DNA from: Dermanyssus gallinae
Lineage: Eukaryota > Arthropoda > Arachnida > Mesostigmata > Dermanyssidae
Assembly (NCBI GenBank): GCA_003439945.1
Contig: QVRM01003919.1
Coordinates: forward strand, 1 to 64,000
Direction of reading: 5' to 3'
Length of the DNA stretch: 64,000 nt
Of this stretch, positions 56,801 to 64,000 are shown piece after piece. The translations under genes were made by a program, and so were the position numbers. The notes beneath the pieces are model-generated. The model did not search any database. It was not told the DNA's origin and was given only the letters and a program-made list of their open reading frames with translations. Within the stretch, counting starts at the first letter, position 1. The number at the start of each line of letters is the position of its first letter.

Positions 56801-57920
56801 TATCCCGAAGTACAGGACCCCCCGCGAAATGGTATAAAAGAGTTCGTGGAATACATCCTGTGTTCGACCCAAACATGGGAATTGGGAGCGGAAGTTGCAC
56901 AGGAAGTGCTAAAAACAAAGCACAGAAGATGCAAGGAGAGACAGAATCTTTTTGAGGCCAGCACGGCTGAAGAAAGCGCAACTTTGAATCAAACGGGTTC
57001 GCAAGGGCTGGGACAAAGTGCGCTTGACAGGTGGGGGAACCCGTGAGTGACCCCGGCCAATTGATCCGATAGGGCACTCGCCACTTCTCCTGATGGCCCA
57101 TAGCACTGTTCTATGGAGATCTGGGCCATCAGAGAGTGAAGTTTAAGGGGGGAGGTGCGTTTAGTGGGTATGGGTCTCAGCGGCGTAACATCCATCCGCT
57201 GGGGTCGAGTCCCACACAGCTCGAGATGGAAACTCCTTTCTCGCAGCAGTAGTGCGTAACTGCATTTAACCCTCCTCCACAAAAAAAAAAAAAAAAAAAA
57301 AAAAAAAACCAGAAGGGGAAAGAAACAGTTTGTATCCTATTTTGCAGAGTTTGATATTGATTCAAGAGAGCGCGTACTGTACAGCTAAACTTTCGGGTAC
57401 GCTAGTTCCTCAGTGAGCAATAAAATAAAACATATGATGCCTAAGTTGACGTTATCAATCACTCTATTGTGCGAGAACAATAAAAAAAAATAGAGACTCT
57501 GCTCTTGCAGTGACCTCAGTCGTTCTGAACTTACAGGCGTGGTAGTTGTCATAGTAATGATCGCTTGGATAAGTTCGTTTATGTATTGTATGTATTTTTC
57601 TGTAGGATGTCTGCAGGGAGCTGTGGTGCCTTGAAGGGCAATGGGCGACCCCGGCGCATCCCGCCCTGGACGGAACATCGTGCGGGTCGGGAAAGTGGTG
57701 TCGCCAGGGCGCGTGCGTCGTCAAGAACTCGGACAGTAAGTTAAACGTGCCGCCGCCCGCTGAGTCGACGGAACGCCCACAGACGGCGGCCACGCAATCT
57801 GAGCAGACGAGCACGACCGCACGAAGGGTTACGGGTCAGGGCGCACCACCACCACCACCACAGAGAAGGCGTTGGGCCTTTCGAAACCTCTACGGCCGAT
57901 ACTCGGGCATCTTCGGATAG
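46239..57920 (+). CDS. ADAMTS/reprolysin-like zinc metalloprotease (multi-exon, 5' end incomplete)
   Basis: A secreted zinc endopeptidase of the M12B (reprolysin/ADAMTS) family is spread over seven readable exons: 46239-46464, 48978-49325, 49570-49729, 50917-51022, 51570-51698, 52162-52330 and 57606-57920. All junctions are GT-AG and the phases agree from exon to exon. The order is propeptide end, Arg9 proprotein-convertase site, catalytic domain opening with KYIETGIFVDRHMYDA, zinc site HEMGHSLGMQHD split over two exons, Met-turn IMSD, and a cysteine-rich module with DVCRELWC and CGSGKWC. It should act outside the cell or in the secretory route after removal of the propeptide. No disintegrin loop of full length and no thrombospondin repeat is seen, so the product is much shorter than typical ADAMTS proteins and resembles the short arachnid metalloproteases. 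The signal-peptide exon is not certain; candidates lie at 35473 and 14752. The 5.3-kb last intron holds an R1-clade LINE in sense orientation. Family call is sure; ortholog assignment is not. Confidence 0.88.
47013..47044. repeat. Inverted repeat
   Basis: CTGTATACCAGGT and its exact reverse complement, six-base spacer TATAAT. Confidence 0.85.
47577..47632. repeat. (TA)n tract
   Basis: 56 bases of TA inside the metalloprotease intron. Confidence 0.95.
48978..49325 (+). CDS. Metalloprotease exon B: furin site and start of catalytic domain
   Basis: The exon starts after acagag|gag, phase 0, and ends aag|gtgcga, phase 0. It carries a Thr/Pro-rich linker, a run of nine arginines (about 49075-49104) that is a strong proprotein-convertase site, and then KYIETGIFVDRHMYDA, which is the conserved first strand of reprolysin catalytic domains. 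It goes on through NVVMAILHQVQLIYEY, the alpha-helix that follows. Local GC content is clearly above that of the surrounding introns. Confidence 0.88.
49570..49729 (+). CDS. Metalloprotease exon C: mid catalytic domain
   Basis: It encodes GGNIDRYLDNFCAWQ and KDHWDHAIMLTGLDMF, the conserved FCxWQ and HWDHAxLLTG blocks of ADAMTS enzymes. The acceptor aaatacag|gcg at 49569/49570 keeps phase 0 with the previous exon; a second acceptor at 49553/49554 would break phase. The donor is ctcg|gtaaga, phase 1. Confidence 0.88.
49730..50916 (+). other. Metalloprotease intron C-D
   Basis: 1.2 kb, GTAAGA donor, ACTCAG acceptor, (TA)n at 50818-50859 and an (AAT)n run at 49959-49973. No coding motif. Confidence 0.75.
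50917..51022 (+). CDS. Metalloprotease exon D: zinc-binding helix
   Basis: After actcag|gt the phase-1 split codon gives Gly, followed by LAWVNGMC, SCTINEG and FVIAHEMGH. HEMGH holds two zinc ligands and the catalytic Glu. The donor is cacag|gtgaga. The exon lies in a different frame from the longest open frame here, so an ORF caller alone would miss it. Confidence 0.92.
51570..51698 (+). CDS. Metalloprotease exon E: third zinc ligand and Met-turn
   Basis: The acceptor gatccag|c completes the Ser codon after HEMGH, giving SLGMQHDGSGNSC with the third zinc His and the reprolysin Asp. KYIMSD follows as the Met-turn, then VNWSKCSNDYVKQAE, the usual WSxCS block that closes the catalytic domain. 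Donor cg|gtgcgt, phase 2. Confidence 0.92.
52162..52330 (+). CDS. Metalloprotease exon F: post-catalytic cysteine-rich region
   Basis: The acceptor tttcag|c restores the frame from the phase-2 donor. The exon encodes GQYRCLANEA, LPGEEYPAMQQCQMAL and ends PFN|gtgagt, phase 0. This matches the CLxD..LPGxxYxxxxQC stretch that follows ADAMTS catalytic domains, but it is short and lacks the full disintegrin-like module. Confidence 0.85.
52472..52484 (+). repeat. Target-site duplication, 5' copy, of the R1-clade LINE
   Basis: AACCAGAAGGGGA is repeated without mismatch at 57307-57319 straight after the poly(A) tail. The last two As of the tail are ambiguous, so the duplication is 11-13 bp. Confidence 0.88.
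52488..52530. repeat. Perfect fold-back at LINE 5' junction
   Basis: Two 20-bp arms (52488-52507 and 52511-52530) are exact reverse complements around the spacer CAA. They begin three bases after the target duplication. The right arm belongs to the ORF1 frame, so the left arm looks like an inverted copy added at integration. Confidence 0.9.
52563..53930 (+). CDS. R1-clade LINE ORF1 (Gag-like zinc-knuckle protein)
   Basis: This is the nucleic-acid-binding ORF1 protein that packages the LINE RNA. From the first in-frame ATG it has 455 residues; the frame is open back to the element's 5' junction, so the true N-terminus may be lost by 5' truncation. The C-terminal third holds three CCHC knuckles: CYKCQELGHTAKEC, CFRCGMEGHFSSDC and CYICEAKGHKARTTAC (about 53526-53702). 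The middle has a charged region and a conserved-looking TVVLRGIDPFLTSDKIEKEL segment typical of R1-type ORF1. The stop TAA shares its last base with the ORF2 ATG. Confidence 0.9.
   Translation: MLVTKGSEKDKAMLKKMAEQFPLAERTSSLRAGRVAVLKNCAQLEVDRAEAEDNPEDEEPVVGPATSSSTLVIGVVDPNDTAEKFLDALSKTLEKGHSLQTQSPLALYISPEWEGDTIKNAIEACCRKTGCKANITKDGLRRAQRGRLPPPEMQHETISIRIKATEECSSQDMIEKLRPFVHKPEAGVKIRTVTTGKDGDIIMRVVEEKPGSGATFADVLRQGTGGEVDTRRCTGPTMTVVLRGIDPFLTSDKIEKELREILRIHEASYIRTEAPRPTKNRAGWQCLVTLPKDRACQLLNRKNLSVGGTGCRAEEWITLSTCYKCQELGHTAKECKNKNVVTQKCFRCGMEGHFSSDCKEETLSCYICEAKGHKARTTACPLYLNLLRTKLKERREERQANKHKTKITAEHLESGEIVAQQHSEANIAKGPFDWKIQGPRGAAKRLTQKEPQTLL
53930..57046 (+). CDS. R1-clade LINE ORF2 (endonuclease-reverse transcriptase)
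   Basis: A 1038-residue pol protein, normal length for R1/SART/TRAS-type elements, performs target-primed reverse transcription. The endonuclease (residues 1 to about 215) has Glu38 in SEPN, GDFNS at 126-130, YIDITL and SDH at 202-204. The reverse transcriptase (about 400-690) shows YRPICLLN, QFGFRKHRS, LLDVRNAFNSLPW, GVPQGSILGPLLWN and the catalytic YADD at about 638-641. The C-terminal zinc motif is CLFCNEAVEDTPQHTLLRC at about 915. No break is seen. The start is fixed by the TAATG overlap with ORF1, which suggests termination-reinitiation as known for SART1. Confidence 0.94.
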   Translation: MHNKISIIQVNCNRSRAAHDMVGEITQRRGTDVVALSEPNKKLAKRAKHWVTDSAYDTALMINHTVKIQNKGSGPGFCWIDVKDVGRIYSCYISPNCPHEEFEQILDNLTTSLLNLKPGIGVLISGDFNSAAEIWGSRRTDKRGRTLLEWAAANDLYVLNDGKEATFRRHNYESYIDITLTNSQITRKVSSWTVLVEEENLSDHLCVETRLNLRTTPPPQQQQRKKYKITDEEEFKEVLANKMTQSHFPKTPVQLQAILEEACAKTATVRMHLRRPGKPPKHWWTQDIAKKRKECNKARRALKQIHRDNKERMQALNRYRRSRVILKSAIADSKTKCLQELQEQVQEDPWGKPYRIVCGKKKRAATEALDEQETVDILTKLFPTHDIFERAAYENTPQVTEDEFPVIQPLEVRLAADKIKTGKAPGPDGVPPAAVKILFKEHPAAVAESLTSAIRTGEFPPTWKQAEVVLIPKANGGYRPICLLNALAKGYEAIIEERLRLFAEECGLLSPAQFGFRKHRSALTAIHRVLSRAEQVRESTICTRQLIMVTLLDVRNAFNSLPWKTILDTLVRKKVPPYLVKVISGYLKERSVSNGNVVFPMTAGVPQGSILGPLLWNLAYDDVLRQTGLPPGIELIAYADDLAVVAQAKTEDELELNTNKALHSTAEWMKASGLALAPEKSEIILLTGKKRVRLLNIQVAGQPIRFVNKARYLGITLDTSMTGLWQIKKATEKALKTANAIARILPNIHGPRARIRKLLMTVAESIALFGAAVWARATLKSKKAKLILRKTQRIAALRVIQGYRTVSTNAALLLAGEIPWDLKASERQRLWDIGTPTESDKARERNATIESWQAEWDAIPFGAPGKSLSKLLPNIRAWIARPGGDLTFYLTQVLTGHGNFQSYLYRIGKAPSETCLFCNEAVEDTPQHTLLRCQAWEEARTMAIRKIRERWSRAGLTYPEVQDPPRNGIKEFVEYILCSTQTWELGAEVAQEVLKTKHRRCKERQNLFEASTAEESATLNQTGSQGLGQSALDRWGNP
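57047..57308 (+). promoter_or_regulatory. LINE 3' UTR with three stems and poly(A)
   Basis: Stem I pairs 57082-57099 with 57123-57138 and encloses a CATAG/CTATG inner hairpin. Stem II pairs 57176-57183 with 57196-57203. Stem III pairs GTGGG (57164-57168) with CCCAC (57211-57215) around stem II. The same layout is found in the decayed copy at 4258-4386 with compensatory changes. Such 3' structures serve as recognition sites for the element's own reverse transcriptase. A28 follows. Confidence 0.75.
57307..57319 (+). repeat. Target-site duplication, 3' copy, of the R1-clade LINE
   Basis: Second copy of AACCAGAAGGGGA, directly behind the A-run. Confidence 0.88.
57606..57920 (+). CDS. Metalloprotease exon G: terminal cysteine-rich exon with Pro-rich tail
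   Basis: After tgtag|g, phase 0, the exon encodes DVCRELWC, DGTSCGSGKWC and QGACV, the ADAMTS cysteine-rich signature (ICRxLWC ... GTxCGxGKWCxxGxC). The frame then reads through a good-looking donor (gtaagt at about 57738) into a Thr/Gln-rich stretch, a short Pro run, RRRWAFRNLYGRY and a TAG stop at 57918-57920. Either this is the last exon, or the donor is used and another exon lies downstream; none with a thrombospondin repeat was found up to the convergent kinase gene. Confidence 0.82.
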   Translation, partial: DVCRELWCLEGQWATPAHPALDGTSCGSGKWCRQGACVVKNSDSKLNVPPPAESTERPQTAATQSEQTSTTARRVTGQGAPPPPPQRRRWAFRNLYGRYSGIFG

Positions 57921-58354
57921 CTTGCTTCGAGGTCGCTGTTGCTATGTTGTGTACAGCGTTGCCGTTATATTAGCGCATGCGGACGATATGCTACCTTTGT
58001 ATCTCACTTTCGCTCTCATTCTCTCCTCTCTCTCTCTCTCGGTTTCTGCTGCTTGATACGGGCTCCCCCTTGCCTGTGGCTCTGTTCGTCTACTCCTGTA
58101 TTTTCACTCGTACTTCTCACACAGATCCACACACAGACACGTAAACCCACACATCGACGCGTATATAAATACACACATATGTACTTGTTGTTTGCATTAT
58201 GTGTATTTATTTGTCCTTGATTTGTCGTTTGCTTTATTGATTGTTTCACGCCTCCTGTTTGCCTCGTAGATGCGACAATGAAGGAGGCATCCTTCGGGTG
58301 AACGGAAATATAGCGGCGGTTTATCGTCAACAATGTCGGCAACAATACTGTAAC

Positions 58355-58360
58355 ATTAAA
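58355..58360 (+). terminator. Possible poly(A) signal of the metalloprotease
   Basis: ATTAAA, the common variant of AATAAA, lies about 435 bases after the stop. There is no supporting downstream evidence beyond its position. Confidence 0.25.
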
Positions 58361-59689
58361 ACAAGTGTGGCATGCAGTACGATACTAATGGCTTTTGTGG
58401 GCTGTTATTTGTGACAAGGTTTGTCGAATTTATATCAGTGTAGGCTATTTTGATCGGACTGTAGTGCGGCTGACAGAAATAGGGCTAGTTACGTTTCTGT
58501 AGAGTCACTATGGTTGGCAACGGAAAAAACTGCATGTAGACATGGTATGTCATGTTTTCTGTTTCTCCGTGTCTCTAATATAAGGCACTCGACACCAGAC
58601 TAACCGTCAAGTTTCAGTAGTCACAGAGACATTTGCGCAGTATGGTAATATTATAGCGTATATCAAATGCGACTATCCATGTAGCTTTAACGACATGAGT
58701 AGGTCGGTCGCTTGCAAGTGTTTACGGGTACCCATTTGAATGTAGTTACAGGAAAAGTTAGTAGATAGTATAGATCACAAGTGTAGACATTCTTTAAAAG
58801 AGTATCACATTTAACTGATCATCTGCCCACATGTTTCACACCAGCACTGTGTGCACCCGGGTACATTCAGATTTCTTTCGTATCTCTGCAGCTCTGATGG
58901 TCTGAACTAGAGTAGTTCTTCGGATGTGTGATCAGACCACGGTTCCTTGAGACTATCCTATGCTTTGATGAATGTCTTTGTTTCGTCGCGTAGACCTATT
59001 CTGCACAACGTTCGGCCAGAATTATGTGTGTTGGTACGTTGCGTGGGCTCAACAATATATTATCGGGGAGCATGAAGTTCGATTGGTCGACGGCGCACGT
59101 AAGAAGGAAAAGGGCATGTATGCACTCCCCCCGCCACCTCACCTTCTCCCGAAGTGATGAATATTGCACTAAGTGAAGGCGAGGCGCTCAGTGATTCCCG
59201 GGCGGCCTAACCTTACGATAGAGATCCCTCACGGCTGACAGGAGCTGCTACATCAAAAGCTTCGGAAAAACGCCCCCGCGAGGACCGAAGGCAACGTCGT
59301 GGGCATGGCCGGTCTCGCAACGGCAGACGCCGGCAGAGATCCTCCTAGCTACTAAGCAAGTGCCGAAGAATCGCGTGCACGTCCGCGCGGCACATTCATG
59401 TCGGAAGCGCCGAAGCCCTGTCCTGACCTGCAACACTCTTTCCTTGCTCTTCCTACCACATGACGGCTTGTTTCTGTCTCTGCTTGGTCCCGTCCGTTTC
59501 CCAAGCAAAGTCGGTGCTCCCAATGGATGGACGCCCATTGTCACCGCTTCTTCACCGCTTCTCCACTCGGCCTCGACTTACAGGTTCCAGACGTCAGCTA
59601 AGGCCGTGATGACCTAACCGATCTGAACTGACCTGCTGAAGCACTGATCCGCGTAGCGCCTGATGCGCCTTTGCTGTCGCCTGTACGTC

Positions 59690-59732
59690 GTGTGTAACAG
59701 CACGCCGTTACACACGGCCTGCTGTTACACAC
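59690..59732. repeat. Inverted repeat with internal third copy
   Basis: GTGTGTAACAGCA (59690-59702) and its reverse complement (59720-59732) enclose CCGTTACACACGG, which carries the TTACACAC core again. Confidence 0.8.
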
Positions 59733-59901
59733 GAGACCACACGTCTCACTGGCACGGCCCACGGGCCTGGAGAGAATGTCACCAGGCCGAGCTCGTTCAC
59801 CGCTCGGCCTGATGAACGGGCGGCAACAACAACACAACAACCGCCACGGCAGCTGGTGAAGATGAATTACCGACTGACCCTATCAAACGTGTATAAACAA
59901 A

Positions 59902-59937
<36 letters not shown>

Positions 59938-61570
59938 AAAGAACTTTTTGACATGAGTTTTTTTGACGTAAGACGATTATTTCCCGATATAGGTGACCCG
60001 CCACCGTACTAATGCAAGCATGTATATATATATATATATCGTTTGTTTTATTAACACCCAAACTGAGTAAATGTGTTTATGTTGCATCAAAATGTTTCGA
60101 GACACCAACAATCTAGCGTTTTGCTAGTTCTGCTATAGACCTAACCGCCGGGCGTACCGCGGCGTGGTGTCGATCACATTTGCTTCATATATATATATAT
60201 ATATATTAACGTAAACCGTTAGAAATAGATATGATGTAACTAAATGAGCTGCACAGTATGCAAGAATCTGTACACCTAGACGTGTTAGGGTGGACATGAC
60301 AAATGGAATGATCCTTCCGTGCAATACGTGAAATACCGTCTTGCCACTTAACGTGATTGATGTTGTGTATATCTGGTATATATATATATATATATATATT
60401 TGCGTGATAGTACGAAACTGTTTTGACGCCCCGTTATTAGCTAGCATCCACGGAGAAGAAACAAGCTTACCTGAATGGTATATTTGTAAACGGGGAAGTG
60501 GCATTTTTATTTCATATAGCAAAAACTTATATATATATATATATATATATCCTGCTTGTGGCATTATGGACACGCGTCATTCACTTTCGTAGAACGAGCG
60601 TCACCTGTTCAAAGTCAGAAGTCAACCTATATAAGGATAAAATCTTTTAGCTTTGTTGTTCGTACTGATTATTACATTTTAAACATACATACAAGCGACG
60701 AAATACCGCTTCCTTAGAAGCTCCCTTTTTACGTACGGAGATTGGTTAAACCATGTGTGCAAGAAACTGTCTGTCACAAAGATTTAGAAAATAAATTACA
60801 TATTTTGCAATGCAAATACCTACGTTTGTTTGATCTTTGTCCATACGAATTTTCAAATGCTATGGAACTTGTAGAACTGTTAGGATGTGAATAAAATGTA
60901 AGCAATTGTGTACTAAAAGCAATTGTGTTGCTCGGGTTTACTACTATACAGTAGTTCCTGGCCAGCCGGGGCTGTGCTATAGATGTCTCAGTTCTGGTCA
61001 ATTTGATGAAAGGCTATCTAAGGATAATGTGTGAAAGAAACGTGGGAACACCGAGGACTAACTCCGGTTAGGCAAACTCCTCCAGGTGGTTTAGTTGCCA
61101 ACTGCAGAGACTGCTCTGTCTCAAATATATTTGCAATAGCGTGCCGCGAGTGGTCATCAAATAGATTCAGCTATACCAGCGACGTCTATACACACCTTGT
61201 TTATGATCACATATCTATGGCCGGCAAAAAGCTGGACAGAAGAGCCTACGATCTCACAGCAGAGCCACCGTCAACATTATTTGTGCGTCAAGAATGACAT
61301 CTGAGCTCTAAGCAAGAAATGCCGGAACGATACTACCGGTAAATAATAATAATAATAATAATAATATTAGATAGAATATAATGCTAAGCACGTGTAACAT
61401 ATTTAATTTTGTGTGAGATAACATGCGTATTAAATATGGCCAGTTAGTCAATTTGCTGGACTTATACAATGAGTAATATGTGCGTTTAATGCTACAAAAT
61501 GAAAGCTTTGTAGGGAAAGCGCTGCCAGTATTAAGAAGGGTCTAGTCGTCTGCACCTGTACAGAGCTTCA

Positions 61571-61576
61571 TTTATT
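61571..61576 (-). terminator. Poly(A) signal of the Fps-type kinase
   Basis: AATAAA on the - strand, about 75 bases downstream of the TAG stop. Position and match fit a short 3' UTR. Confidence 0.5.
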
Positions 61577-61650
61577 TGCACTTACATTTTGTATATACCT
61601 TGTCTTAAGAAACATGTTTAGCATGAAGATGACTATAAGTAAAGTAGTGC

Positions 61651-64000
<2,350 letters not shown>

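Larger units (their letters stand above)
52485..57306 (+). mobile_element. R1-clade non-LTR retrotransposon with open ORF1 and ORF2
   Basis: A 4.8-kb LINE sits in the last intron of the metalloprotease gene, same strand. It is bounded by a 13-bp target duplication AACCAGAAGGGGA (52472-52484 and 57307-57319) and ends in a poly(A) run from 57281. ORF1 carries three zinc knuckles, ORF2 an APE-type endonuclease, reverse transcriptase and C-terminal CCHC; they overlap as TAATG. The coding capacity shows no stop or frameshift, so the insertion is young. The 5' end is probably truncated and starts with a 20-bp fold-back repeat. A 3' UTR of about 230 bases holds three stems. Confidence 0.93.
57921..61570. 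other. Region between the convergent genes
   Basis: CT-rich at 58016-58042, (TA)n at 59903-59932, 60187-60206, 60377-60400 and 60528-60550, (AAT)n at 61343-61366, and a hairpin at 59690-59732. No gene recognised; the ORFs at 58972, 59248-59840 and 61031 have no motif. Confidence 0.5.

Overview
The window looks like nuclear DNA of an arthropod, most likely a chelicerate of the mite/tick group. The grounds are intron-rich genes with GT-AG junctions, very low gene density, a wealth of (TA)n and (CAA/TTG)n microsatellites, R1-clade and CR1-like LINEs, mariner and Tc1 transposons, tRNA-derived SINEs, and an Fps/Fes-type kinase together with a short reprolysin-type metalloprotease. The taxon is an inference. 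Nothing prokaryotic, viral or CRISPR-like was seen.

Two protein-coding genes can be read with confidence, both at the right side and pointing at each other. (1) On the + strand, about 46.2-57.9 kb, lies an ADAMTS/reprolysin-like zinc metalloprotease. Its exons encode the end of the propeptide, an Arg9 furin-type site, a complete HExxHxxGxxHD catalytic domain with Met-turn, and a cysteine-rich module. The last readable exon ends in a Pro-rich basic tail and a stop, without any thrombospondin repeat. Its last intron carries a 4.8-kb R1-clade LINE with an open ORF1 and ORF2. (2) On the - strand, from 61651 to the window edge, lie the last three exons of a Fps85D/FES/FER-type cytoplasmic tyrosine kinase. 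The two stop codons are about 3.7 kb apart.

The rest, 0-46 kb, is mostly repeat and transposon debris: a decayed retroelement pol C-terminus (0.2-1.2 kb); a decayed R1-like LINE (2.9-4.5 kb) and an endonuclease scrap (5.6-5.75 kb); SINEs at 15.6-15.8 and 16.3-16.5 kb; a LINE 3' end at 25.8-26.5 kb; a nested cluster at 30.5-34.85 kb (mellifera-like mariner scrap, near-intact mariner with TIRs, third R1-like LINE tail, Tc1 remnant); and a second cluster at 37.97-42.2 kb (irritans-like mariner, mellifera-like mariner, CR1-like LINE). A 40-bp minisatellite lies at 13.46-14.06 kb. Three GC-richer spots hold short ORFs that start with a signal peptide (8.05, 14.75 and 35.47 kb). They may be first exons or small secreted products; the 35.47-kb one is splice-phase compatible with the metalloprotease propeptide exon.

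The signals most worth a second look are the intact LINE with a 20-bp fold-back at its 5' junction, its 3'-UTR stems that show compensatory base changes against an old copy in the same window, a mariner broken only by homopolymer-length changes, the TSP-less metalloprotease 3' end, a possible FGL-amide peptide precursor at 8.05 kb, and several near-perfect palindromes.
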